Origin: Aldrovandia affinis
Taxonomy: Eukaryota; Chordata; Actinopteri; Notacanthiformes; Halosauridae
DNA: 64,000 nt
Direction: 5' to 3'
Assembly: GCA_029706075.1 (NCBI GenBank)
Contig: JAINUG010000005.1
Location: 3,895,001-3,959,000 of the forward strand
Part shown: positions 23,167 to 34,130 of the stretch, in pieces
Layout of the letters: each line of letters starts with the position of its first letter
How positions within the stretch are numbered: position 1 is the stretch's first letter
Notes under the pieces: generated by a model
The model's input: the letters and a program-made list of their open reading frames with translations, nothing else
The model's database searches: none
Told to the model about the DNA's origin: nothing
Made by a program: the position numbers and the translations under genes

Positions 23167-25379
23167 ATCAAATTATCACTGTAACACAATTTTCTGAAAG
23201 ACGTTATTGAAATGCTGCCCAAATACGGGGAACAAGCCATTTCCCCAACGCAGTTCTGATTTAAAAACTGAAAGCATTTCACCCAGCTATCATACTATCA
23301 TTCACAACAGTGCTGCACATATGGGTGAAAATTATGGTTGTCCTCAAATGAAGAAATTCTAAGTTGACTAATTGTCATAGAATTTTGTTGATTAATTGAT
23401 TAGTCCATTTACTTTGGATGTGTACGAACTTCTGATTACATTAGAAAAATTACTTCTTCCCATTGAGACCATGTACAAAAAGGGCTGTAAAATCCTATCC
23501 CAACATGGATGAAAATACCTTCAAATGAAAGTTGACAGCCTGCAATTTAACCTGCACCTGTGTGACAGCTTTAAGGAAATTAATAAAGAACCAAATCCAG
23601 AGGGCTGAAATTCAGGCAAAAATACTTATATTTACTTATATAGTTAATAGTAAAAATACTATATTTCATAAATTAGCTAGATTGTTCCAGCGCTGATAGG
23701 GCAGCTTGCATTTGTGTAATGGAATGCCATTTCTATCCAATTCAGGTTATGTGAATGTGGCTAACGCACAATAAGATGCATCTTGTTTTACAGCCAATCA
23801 GTGAGCTAGCCCGGTTTTACAGGCGCATAACAAATGCTAAGGCTACGCTAATGATAAACCTTTAAGAAAAAGTTAATAATTATTTTCACAGAATATAATC
23901 TGCTAAGCAATACGCTATTGATCACGCCATTACTGTGAAATGTCGACGACATGCAGCCATAAACTATAGAGACAAATGGTAATGTTTGGTAGCGAAGTGT
24001 AGATAAAGACTGTTAACGCTACCGGTAATTGTCCACATTGAAGTACAGACTCAAACCACAGTTCAGTTTCATGTTATTTAAATCGTGTTCGCATTGAACC
24101 ACACGGACGGTGTTCTGAACAAAATTAATTATAACGTTAGCTAAAACACACAGCATAGGACTTAAGAACAATACAAGAACTATCTAATGTCTTTCACAAT
24201 AACGCTTTATTTTGCGGCATGAAAATACTTAACGTTAGACCTTGTTTAGAGGGAGGTGGGGAAAAAAAATAGTTACATTTAGTGTTTACTGCAGCCTAAC
24301 TAGTGAACATTAACCTTAATATTTTTCCCAAATGCCATAGCTAACACGACATATCTAGATATTTCTAGCACCATTAAATTAAACTAGGTAGCTAAATACC
24401 TTTAGCCAATTTCAAAAGTTAAATTTCACTGACTCATCAGTTTCCAAAAGCAAGAAAGGAAAGAGTGAGAGCCTTCTTGAATGTGTTTGCACCAGAAACA
24501 CTGATCACTCCGCCACTGTCGTTTATTTCGTAGTTACTACTATTCTTAGGTTTTGTATCCAACAGGGATGTTTTTGCCTCCAATTTTCATTTTCAATTTC
24601 AAAATCATATATGTTGATTCATAGAGTAAGTATTCTCATGGCACTATTTTGTGAGAATAAATTCAACTGAATAACCTACTCAGTCAACTTGAGAAAGTAA
24701 GTTACTCCCTAGATAATTAATTAATAAAAGTCAAAAACGGGACACACAAAGTAAAAATTAAGATATTGAGTTATCAAACCGAAAATATAACTTTTAAATT
24801 GAGATTACACGTATATAATCCTATACAACGAAAAGGCATTGCAGTTTTTTTACAGTGTGGTATTACTGTTACTTTGGGAGAATCAGTCAGTCAGCCTGTC
24901 AGCAAGGGGCATAGTCATATCTTTAGCTGCTTAATAGGAAAGAAAGGGGGTTTGTAAGGGTGTCATGAAAATGTTTGAGGAGGCAATGATGCTACCTTAA
25001 CTTTGATTATACCTCTTCCAGCTGTAAATGTATCTTAGTTTTCATATGACACATCATATTTCAGTTATAACCAGTGTAAATATATATGCACTTTATATTC
25101 CTGTCTCCAAAGCCACTTTCCTGGAATCCATCACTGAATGTGCTGTCATGTGCTGTTCCAAAAACTGTACTTGGCACAAAAATTGGCATCTGCTAATTTG
25201 CTATATTTTAGCCACTTTTTGAACCATACTGTAGATGTCTTTTCTTTCTACGAGTGTAATCGGTAGGCTGTTAAATGTGTTTGAATCAGGCCTTTCCTTA
25301 TATAATCTTCTCTGGCAAGTCAGTCTTTAAGGATGATGAAATTTGTATCCTCCTATGTAGACTTATTTGACTTTAAAAT
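23167..25379. other. Unassigned AT-rich noncoding DNA
   Basis: I see no gene or recognisable element here. The open frames at 24766-24957 and 25028-25222 have no motif. Confidence 0.4.
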
Positions 25380-25743
25380 ACCTCCCATTTTCTCCCAATT
25401 TAGTAGCCAATTACACCCTTGATTTTTCATGTCAATCCCCCCCTCATATTGTGAGTTTGCTGCCATAGCCCTGTGACCGGCAGTGACTCGGGCAAAGTAT
25501 CTTCTCCTCTCTTGGCGGAACTCGCCAAGATGTTGACCATAACTCTAGTACTCCAGAGCCACTCCTGTACGCAGAAAACTTAATGTCGGCCTCCCTCCCC
25601 CATCCCTAGGGCGGACAGCCAATTTCCGCCCCCTGGTGGCACGTGCGGCCAGAGCTGACCCTGGCACGGTTGGTGGAATCGAACCCCGATCGCAGTGGCC
25701 AGCATCGAACGTTGTAACCACTAGACCACCTGGGAGGCCCCCC
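25380..25743 (-). mobile_element. tRNA-derived SINE (family X), diverged copy
   Basis: Same orientation and structure as the copy at 22771-23149. On the minus strand it has a head with CCAGGTGGTCTAGTGGTTAC, a B box near GGGGTTCGATTCC, the shared body (GCGGAAATTGGCTGTCCGCC) and the tail AAATTGGGAGAAAATGGGAG. It is more diverged than that copy. A short possible duplication (ACTTTAAAA at 25370-25378 and 25753-25761) flanks it. The 73-codon minus open frame inside is not a gene. Confidence 0.88.
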
Positions 25744-27412
25744 AAGGATGGCACTTTAAAAAGCACTAATGTAAGCTAGTGAGACAAATAGGTCAATAAA
25801 GATAAAACATTTAAAATAAACAAGGGCCTATATTATTTGTTAGGCTGCAACCATCAGAAGCCGCAATTAAAGAGGGCAAACTCAACCAAAGAAAAAAACC
25901 CTAATGCTATTTTGTTATGAGTTATCTATTCAGTCAGCAAGGCAACCGATGACCTAGTATATTCATAGGAAGTCTCCAATTCACATAGGTGCTAAACAGG
26001 GTGCCCACAGAAAGGCGCAAGAAGTAGCAAACACCATAGGAGAGTTAAAATAGCCTCCTCTTGAGCGCCAGTAAAACACTATTTTAAAAAACTATCAAAG
26101 TTTAACATAATGGGTAAAACTATAGGCAGGAGCAGGCAGCAGGAGCACATTAAAACAAGTCACTTAGCTCGTGAGGGGGAAAGCACACTTGCATTTCCCC
26201 TACTCTCATCAGCCGGATGCACTAGGCTACAAGAACAACTCGCCTGCACTTCCTTCAGAAAATTCTGTCCTCAGCTCACACATCCAGCTGACATGCTCAT
26301 CTCGGTCACACCAGTCCACGTTGGCTTGTTCAATCTTGTGATCTGCCCAGCTTGTTTGCCACCGTTCGTTTCGTTTGCCCCAGTCACTTTGAGCATTGCG
26401 CTCTCCCGTTCACTGGCTTCGGCTTCCTTTTTAAAAGGGAAAAAGATGCCCCACCACAAGAACTCTCTCCAAAAACTAGCCAATTCCATCACAAAGAATC
26501 CTAATCAGGTATACTAATCAACCCTTTCAATTCTCAATGAAGGGGACAGCCTATCACCTGATTGAAACGTAGATTACAAAGTTGGGAAGCAAATTAACTG
26601 CACCACACAGGTGGCTATCCTCATGGAGAAATGGGTACGTCCTTTAGATCAGTCACACTGGGAAACAACGCATCTCCAAAATGTTAAAATACTTACTGGT
26701 GAAAGCACTCCAAAATAAAACGTGGAAAATCACTGCAAATATACACCGCACTCCAACACCTCAAATAAAATACAAATCGCGTCTCCCACCTAATAATTTA
26801 ATAATGTTCACACAAAAAGTAATAAATAAATAAGAGGAGAGTACAAAATAATTATGCGGGAGCGCTGGTACCCCTGTGATAATTGTGCTGCCCTCATCCC
26901 TCTCAGGATGGCCTGGTGCATAGCAATGCATCCTTGCTGCATGATCTCTTTCTCTGCTAATGTTGCTTAATGAACATAATAATAATATACACTTTGTGCG
27001 GATAGCTCTATGCATTTCATGGTTCTGGTCTGTTCTGCACTCAACAGTGTAGATGACTTCAAAACCAAATCCAGTGTGTGCGTGCATATGTGCATCTGAC
27101 AAGAGGGTGATCAGATATCTTAAACCATACTCTAACACATCTTACATTCTACATCTCACAGTTACAATTTTTGCATATATCTAGTATATAGAAGAAATCC
27201 TTATTTTGGAATTGACATTTTCCAGGCTGCACCAGAGAAAAGCAAGAGGTCTGCGTGTTACAATTGTCCTTGTTACATAGTAGCTCAACCAACATCTCTG
27301 TATAAACCAAATTGTCTTTCCAAAACCCCAACATAGCAATGTTTGGTTTCGCCACGATATTCATCATGAGAGGATCATTTCAATGATAACCTTGAAAGGA
27401 TGACTTGGCTTG
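25744..27412. other. Unassigned noncoding DNA
   Basis: The longest open frame, 26110-26517 (135 codons), is motif-free and low in similarity to any family I know. It has an antisense open frame over the same region, as chance frames in moderately GC-rich DNA do. I call no gene. The stretch may contain decayed transposon sequence, but no ends are visible. Confidence 0.4.
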
Positions 27413-27416
27413 TTAA

Positions 27417-29004
27417 CCCCCTGAGGTCGACGGGAGCGGCGCCGCTCCCAGCAGCAATAAAAGTATATTACTATTTCTAATTTCGCGATATTTTATCATA
27501 CACACGCGACAAAAACATTGACAGAAACCTTAGAATCGCGACTTTCCGATTTGAGCACTGGCAAATCAAATGGGATTTTTTTAAATTAGGTTAATTAGAC
27601 TAAAAGTAAACCTTGTTTTTACTCTGTTTTTACCTTTTAGTAACGTCCCCTTCTATTGACATGGTAACTAGGTGCGAGTTTCGGGAGGTGTGGGGAGGGG
27701 CGTGGGGCCATGTGTGAAACGCCGGCGTAAACAACACAAACTGTCCCGACAATTTGAAGCAAGATTTTATACAGACATACAATTTTATTCAAGATGGAAA
27801 GATTTTCTGCGCTGCAGTGTTTGAGAGCATCGATGGAAAGCGACGAAGACAATAACTGACGAAGAGTAAGTAACTATATTTGATTTGCCATGTTATCAAA
27901 TACTCGTATATATATTCAATATATGAATTCCGTGTGTGAAATTGCAGCGTAAACAATGTCCCGACATTATATCGGATCTTGTCTGTGTTTACGGTTGCGA
28001 GCTGCCAGCAACAGACGGTGTATGCTGATATTTATTTGATTTACCATATTTTCAAATACTCGTGAAAATATATGAATTCCGCGTCTTGTGACGCTATACG
28101 AAAAAAATCAGAATCATTGCGGACTGCTGCGAATAATTAACGGGAGGATATTTAACCAGCTGGCATTCTGTTTCGGCGCTTGGACATTATCTAGCTTAGC
28201 TTGATAATACCTATTGTGATTAATGTTTCTTGCCTCTCGAGAACTTGTTTGTGTGCTTATTGTGGTTTAGATTCCCAGCGTTTAGTTTATTCCGAGATTT
28301 TGGATCCGTTTTGTTTGTTCCTGATCGTTGGTTATTTTGTTTTGTCTTGTTTATGTCTTTCCGTGTCTTCGTAGACACGGATTTTGCTTTCGTTTTCCTA
28401 CAGACGTTTAAAGATGAATATCTTAAACTTTTGATCATGTGCCTGTGCCCAATGCCAGACTTTGGATGTTGTCAAACTGGCTTCTGTTGGTCGCAAGAAA
28501 TGCGTAGGCTACTCTGCAAGATGTCTTTGTCTGATGGCCTTTGACCATGATCTTTCAGGTGTGGATCATGAATATTCAGTAAATTAGCATATAGCCCTCC
28601 CACAGCCTGAAATAAATGTGACCAGTTCTGATAAAAACAGGTTTTTAGCTATTTAGATCTCATATGTGCTAAAACATTTTCACACCCTTACATAACCAAG
28701 ACCTTGATGAACAAACGCACATTGGCAAAACAATTCGTCACTATAGTTTAGTGTGTGCTTTCACAACTTTTGTGACAGCAGAAAAATTAACTGTTTTTAA
28801 CTTGTGTGTTTGTAGATCTATTTACAAGCTGCATATGATACTGACCAAACTATTGATGGCATACAAATGTAGCTGTGATTGTCCTTCAAATAAAAATATT
28901 AAACACTTTGGAGTAAATGTGTGTTAAATTGATGAAATTGAGATAAATATCAGACCATGCCAAAATCAAAAAACATCTAAAAGCTTAGCACGGACCTCAG
29001 AGGG
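27417..29004 (+). mobile_element. piggyBac derivative, copy A (TTAA-flanked)
   Basis: The element is bounded by TTAA at 27413-27416 and 29005-29008 and has ends CCCCCTGAGGTCGAC and GACCTCAGAGGG. TTAA target choice with CCC-type ends is diagnostic of piggyBac. A perfect subterminal palindrome (GGGAGCGGCGCCGCTCCC, 27432-27449) follows the left end. It is 1588 bp and lacks nearly the whole transposase; near 28450-28520 it retains CCAATGCCAGACTTTGG then GTTGGTCGCAAGAAATGCGT, the start of the cysteine-rich domain, before a deletion. It shares its length and internal sequence with copies at 37164-38553 and 57837-59452. Confidence 0.9.
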
Positions 29005-29035
29005 TTAAGTGACTCAAAATAAAAATATTAAAATG

Positions 29036-29412
29036 GGGTGCAGATGGCCGTTGGGTGGAGCAATAGTAAAGGCATTCACCCGGAGTGCAGGTTGCCTACT
29101 GTGGTCTGGCTGCGCCAGCCCGGCTCTGGCAAGGAGTCCCATTTAGGGCTGCGATTGGCTGTCTGCCCTGAGGGAGGGTGGAGGGAAGCCGGCATGAGAT
29201 CGCTGCATACAAGAGTGGCTTTGTGACCTTTTTGTGAGTTTCGGTCAACGGCTTGACGAGTTCAGGTCTTGGAGGAGTCAGTACGTCACCTTTGTCACTG
29301 CCGGTCCTAGAGCTACAGCAAGGAGTTCGTAGTGGATAGTCGACATAAAAAAGAGGGTACAATTGGCAACTAAATTGGAGGAAAATGGGGAAAAAATCTA
29401 AAACAAAATATA
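29036..29412 (+). mobile_element. SINE related to family X, different head
   Basis: The 3' half matches family X: the core GCGATTGGCTGTCTGCCCTG, then a region with GGTCAACGGCTTGACGAG, then the tail GGTACAATTGGCAACTAAATT before an A-rich end. The first 80 bases (GTGCAGATGGCCGTTGGGTG and onward) differ from the other copies, and its pol III boxes are poor. It lies about 30 bp beyond the right TTAA of piggyBac copy A. The open frames in it are not genes. Confidence 0.8.
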
Positions 29413-30563
29413 TATATTTTTTTTTTAAGGTGCAGAACAGGTTCCTCCCTTAATCATAAATTAATTATGTGGGCTAGAGAGAGCTAGAGCTAGAGATTCC
29501 CTTCCCCCTCCATTGAACACTTAAAGTATTTACTCAGGCTCAGCCTACAGCTTCAAAGGTAATGTTTCTATCATTCATTTTTATTCTACATCTGTCAGTC
29601 TAATCCTACTTTTCAAAGTAGGATTTCAAACTAGTTTTCATGCTAGTCTCTGGAGTGGAGTTCCTGCAGTCTAGGTATCTTACACTTTGGTGCTCATTTT
29701 TGCTTTGTTCCTGGCTGTATGTTTTGGGAAAGACAAGCTTGGTTTGGGTATTTTTCTTCCATTTCATCTCTTTCATGATTGTTACATGTCATTATTTGTG
29801 TCTAGGATTTAGTGTTTGTTAAGGTCGTTGAACCTGCTTCTGTAGATTGATGCTGAATAGTTTGTCTTTTTCTTGAGTTGTATATTTTGACAAATGTTGA
29901 TCCATCAGATTGGTCTGCATATAAACAAATTAGACAATTCAATTGATAATTGGCATCCTGTGTAATAATTATTAAATTAAATCAAAGAAAAATATATTTT
30001 TCATGTAGGATAAGTGAGGGGTTTTAACACGTAAGACCACTTGTGTTCAGTATTCTAGAGTGCTTTAAACAAGGGAATCTGACTGTTAAGGCTACTGGAT
30101 TCAGAATTATTATTTTTTTATTCCTATTTGCTCAAGAACTTCATTTAAAAAAAATTGTCTCGTGCGGATCTATGTATGATTAATGGGCTCTACAAATGTA
30201 TTAGTAATCTAGTTGGACATGTTATTTAAACACTTTTAAATTGAGTGTGTGCTTCAATTCCACCTGTTGGAAGAGCTGGCTAGGTAACTAGGAACTACAA
30301 ATTAAGCACCTCATTCTGTATATTTTGTATTAAATGACCATACAAAAACAGAAAATGTAACACTCCAATTACATATATCACATTCACAAGCTCTGATATA
30401 TTAGCTAACTCATATTACTAATACTAACTACTTAATGACCGGTATTTCCATGTAGCTTTTGTTAAGCTTATGAATCTAATGAGTTTGCAACTTGCAACCT
30501 GGCTTAGTTGATCCGTAGCAAGCACAATTATAATTCAAAGCAGCAGTCTTGCCAAACCCATCC
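29413..30563. other. Unassigned AT-rich noncoding DNA
   Basis: No gene or complete repeat is visible. There is a GAGAGAGCTAGAGCTAGAGA word near 29475. Confidence 0.4.
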
Positions 30564-30571
30564 CACTGAAT

Positions 30572-30896
30572 CAGGGCTGGACTGGGACAAAAAATAGGCC
30601 CTGCCATTTGGCTCAGACCGGCCCATCACAATCGGTCGGACACCGCCCATCACCACGACATCCTTTTGGGGCGGCCGTTCGATGGCAAAAAAAGCATGTG
30701 ATTGGGCCGGCCCAGTGTCAGTATAGAAAATGAACCAATGGGCCGCTGTCCATTTTTTGTTGGCCGTTAGATGACAAAAAAAATATATATATATTTTTTT
30801 AAATTAAAAATAATAATTATACCGGCCCTACCGGCCCAAAACTAGACCGGCCCACCGGGAATCGGCCCGGTAGACTATATAGCCAGTCCAGCCCTG
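30572..30896. mobile_element. hAT MITE, 325 bp, 8-bp TSD
   Basis: The ends are CAGGGCTGGACTGG and its inverted match CCAGTCCAGCCCTG, flanked by the perfect 8-bp duplication CACTGAAT (30564-30571 and 30897-30904). The interior is non-coding, rich in CCGGCCC/GGGCCGG words, with an AT-rich centre (TATATATATTTTTTTAAA). The CAGGGCTGGACTGG terminus and the 8-bp duplication identify a hAT-type miniature element that relied on a transposase made elsewhere. Confidence 0.93.
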
Positions 30897-30904
30897 CACT
30901 GAAT

Positions 30905-31257
30905 GTAACAAGACTCACTTCACCTTACCTCAAATACAACTGATGTTTAATTAAAACATGTGCTTTTCTCAAAGTAAGCTGATAATTCTTCTGGAAAACT
31001 GTGAATGGCCATGATGCAGCATAAATAAAAAGAAATGTACAGGAAAGTAAGAAAATAATAAAAGTGAAGTCAATATATTTTAAAAATGTCCATATCCTTA
31101 TGTGTTCCTCATACTGTAGTTTTTAAAATGTCAGGCTGGCACTTCTGGGGTATCTGTACAGTATACAGTAAAAACACAACATCCAATTAGGGTAGGGTAT
31201 TTCCTTCATTAATCCTTTCATCAACTAAATGTTCCACATTTGATGTTGTTCATACAT
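30905..31257. other. Unassigned noncoding DNA
   Basis: I see nothing coding or repetitive that can be supported. Confidence 0.4.
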
Positions 31258-31497
31258 CTAATTGTTTGCATTCCACATTTTTAGAAGGTTGGTTGGAATG
31301 GTGGATAGGAAACATGAGGCACCCCTGGAATTTTGCTGTTGTTGTTGAGGAACTTGTCTGGTTGATGATAACAGATGGTCTTGTTTTAGGTGTGACTCTG
31401 CCTCAGTGTGAATAGCACCAGCGGGGCCACCGGATGGTGGAGGGGGGGGACCAGCAGACGGGAATGTCATGGGGGAACTAAACGTGCCGGGTGATCA
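31258..31497 (-). other. Unrecognised proline/glutamine-rich open frame (weak)
   Basis: A minus-strand frame is open for about 78 codons to a stop at 31258-31260. It includes an ATG at about 31470 and the segments GPPPPPSGGPAGAIHTEAE, QDHLLSSTRQVPQQQQQN and SCFLSTIPTNLLKMWNANN. Proline and glutamine runs are common in regulatory proteins, which makes it look like a terminal exon. However, the runs come from simple C-rich and TTG-repeat DNA and could be chance. No convincing acceptor was found. I do not recognise the protein. Confidence 0.2.
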
Positions 31498-31912
31498 GAG
31501 ACCTCCTTTATGAGGCCAGCTTATGCTGTGGTCATGCTGGTGATCTTTTTCATGATTTTCGGTCGCAAAAATCGCAAAAAAACAATAGTTTGGTTTCCTT
31601 TGGATTACATTATTTGTTTGTGTATGTTTGTGTGGGTGTGTGTTGCTTACGTTCCTGAGTAGACAGTACATACCAATATGTGGTGTTTTCTCTTTTAAAG
31701 CAATGGATTTTAGGATTTTAGGTCTTAGGTCTTCTATTTCAATGCTCATATAGATGAAAGGTCTGTGTCGATAAGTCTGATCGTACAGTAACATTAGTCC
31801 TGGTGAATGAGCTACAAACTCTGCCCAGAGCATTCACGGGCAGCTCTACTTATGGAGTCCTTCAGGGTCTACTGGGTTTAATTGTGCCTTTGCTCATAGT
31901 TGTTTCCTTGAG

Positions 31913-32024
31913 GTCAATTCACTAAGTGTTCCGAGTATAAACCAGCTGCAGTTGTTGAGTGTGAAGCCTCCAAAACGGCAGCCATTGAGGAGTCTGTGAT
32001 CGAGGATCATGCATCAAGAGTGAG
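31913..32024 (+). other. Exon-like segment with acceptor and donor (weak)
   Basis: A 112-bp segment is preceded by a pyrimidine-rich stretch and AG (GTTGTTTCCTTGAG, ending 31912) and followed by a good donor (GAG|GTGAGA, GT at 32025). Inside, one frame is open for 36 codons and reads QFTKCSEYKPAAVVECEASK and then TAAIEESVIEDHASRV. Composition is more coding-like than the surrounding DNA. There is no family match from memory, and a segment this short with splice-like ends can arise by chance. Confidence 0.22.
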
Positions 32025-33740
32025 GTGAGAGAGAGGTGAGAAAGATGAGAAAGACAGAGAGTACTATTTTCTTATTTTTTATCTGCTATGTGGATCAAAC
32101 AAACAAAAACCTTTGAACATTTAAAAAAAAAAAAATATTGACAAATGTATTGTTTACCCAATACAGCTCAGAATTCCTTATTGAATTCACAATCTTTTTT
32201 TATTACAAAACAGGACCAGTTCAACATTTTCCTGTATTATTAATGGATAGCCACACCTCATATTTATCCTTTAAAGTTTTTCAACAAAATGAAAACATTC
32301 AAGAAGTATGCTATCATCTGAGAAAAATACAAAAAAAGAAGGCAATTAATAATTTCACGTAATTAATAACTGAAATGATTGAAATGAACAATGAATGGCC
32401 AATGATTAAAAATATCAAAGAATCAGGACGGAAACAAATAAAATACTGTCATGAATAGGTAGGAGATGTATACAGTATAGTTTAATTATGGTTTCATAAA
32501 TTAGTAGTGTGTGACCAATATATAAAAACATGACTTCTTAAAATAATTCTGTTCAGGCCATTTTGTGAAGGCATCTCTGGTATGGGGAAAGGTTCGTTTG
32601 TGAATAAAAGCTTATGTAATAAAAAACATGAAAAATCAATTTTCACATTTACAGTGAGAATCAGAAATACTTTACAGTGGCTTTGTTTTCTTGAGAATCA
32701 TTTTTGAAGATACTTTAAAGAAAAAATATGTGATTCAATTGCAAAATAACTCTGAATAATACTATATCTTTACTCATGAACAGGAGTTTGTAAAAGCTGT
32801 TTTTTTAAGTACTTAATTGAACAATTATTATAGCCACTCTGCCTTATGGCCCCATTTGTCAAGAGTGTGATATGATGGGAAATTAGAATTATTCAACCTT
32901 GAAGGATAATGTTATATTCTGATGTGAACAAATTGCTGTCATACTATTTCAAAGTCTACTAAGTTCAAAGAAAAGTTTCAAAAAAAAGTTTCAAATATAT
33001 AGCCTGATCCAAGCCTCCAACTCTGCGGTTTGGGCTTAAAAAAAAAAAAAAAAGAAGTGACACGTTTCTTTTTTTTAATATCCCTTCTATTACAACAATA
33101 GCAAGGTTAGCAGTCACTGGAATGAAGAAAACATGGTGTGGACTATTCACTAACTAAATAATTAAATAAATAAGAAACTTATTTTATAAAGAACAAATAT
33201 CTCAGACCTGTGGCATGACCCTATTACATCAGCCTCCACCCCCTCCAGTGTGACAGACCCTCTCTGTTTATTAATGACAGCAAATCACAGAGTGACTCCG
33301 CCTCTATGAAGGGTGTTAGGTCATGCTCGACATAGCTCTCCTTAATTAGCCTGATCCAATTAGTCCCAATTAGGCATATTTGTCATTGTCAAATGTCACT
33401 GCACTGTAGCAAGACCTGGAGAGATTCATTTACACTGACCCGAGAACATTTTACCCATTGTTGGCAGCTCCAGGTAACAAAGGAGGATGCGATGAACAAA
33501 TGTATCTCCTTAGATTAGTCTCAGGGTGGACATCAGGACCAAGGAAGGGATCCTTTGACTCAATTAAGGTCACTCTCTTATCATTGAACTACATCACTGC
33601 CTATTCCCCAAACGGTACCGATGCTGGGACATGGTCAGCGATTTTGGCAACCCCAAGCCTCGCGATCAGCAGATTGAGTGAGAAATTCCAAATGAGAAGG
33701 TTATAACCACAATGTTCATTGTTTTGCTATTTTTATATTC
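32025..33740. other. Noncoding stretch with candidate conserved block 33205-33690
   Basis: No gene is supported. The sequence at about 33205-33690 contains no recognisable transposon, has mixed composition and repeated ATTAG/CAATTAG words (CTTAATTAGCC, CCAATTAGTCCCAATTAGGC near 33341-33379). These are typical of homeodomain-binding enhancer DNA in vertebrates. The function is inferred only from appearance. Confidence 0.35.
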
Positions 33741-34128
33741 CATTTAGCAGACCCTTTTACCCAAAGTGACTTTCATTCATTCATTCATTCATTATCTAAC
33801 TCGCTTATTCCTGGTCAGGGTCACGGGGGGGCTGGAGCCTATCACCATTCACTCACACACTCATATCTACAGGCGAATTTAGACTCTCCAATTAGCCTAA
33901 CGTGCATGTCTTTGGACTGTGGGAGGAAACCGAAGTACCTGGAGGAAACCCCCGTAGTCACAGGGAGAACATGCAAACTCCATACAGAAATGCCCTGCTA
34001 TCCACTGCCCCACCATGCCACCCCCAAAGTGACTACAATAGTAAATGCATATAGTATATGTGGCCCCAATGGGGACCCACAACCTAAGCATTGTCAGCGG
34101 CATGCTCTACCAACTGAGCCACACAGAA
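33741..34128 (-). mobile_element. tRNA-derived SINE with L2-type tail, split by another SINE
   Basis: On the minus strand it begins GTTCTGTGTGGCTCAGTTGG with an A box (GGCTCAGTTGGTAGAGCAT) and a B box-like GGTTGTGGGTCC. It continues to a tail ending AAAGGGTCTGCTAAATG, the L2-type stem-loop end. The head is unlike that of the SINE at 11021-11193, so this is a second family sharing the tail. A different SINE (33772-34022) is inserted within the tail, with a 12-bp duplication. Confidence 0.85.
33772..34022 (-). mobile_element. SINE with (GAAT)n tail, nested in a SINE
   Basis: The copy shares long stretches with 35675-36037 (GGAGCCTATC, CAATTAGCCTAACGTGCATG, GGGAGAACATGCAAACTCC) but has internal deletions, losing the B box region. 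Its 3' end is the (ATTC)n run at the left. A 12-bp duplication, CCCAAAGTGACT, lies at 33760-33771 and 34023-34034. It is a widespread fish SINE type; the minus strand is the sense strand. Confidence 0.88.
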
Positions 34129-34130
34129 CC

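Noticed and set aside
22800-23282. 160-codon minus-strand open frame
   Set aside because: It lies across the SINE at 22771-23149 and is produced by that element's GC-rich body; no protein motif.
26110-26517. 135-codon plus-strand open frame
   Set aside because: No recognisable motif, an equally open antisense frame, and no supporting splice or repeat context; treated as chance.
27637-28544. Open frames within piggyBac copy A (for example 28230-28544)
   Set aside because: They lie in the non-coding, T-rich interior shared by the three copies and are not conserved as frames between them.
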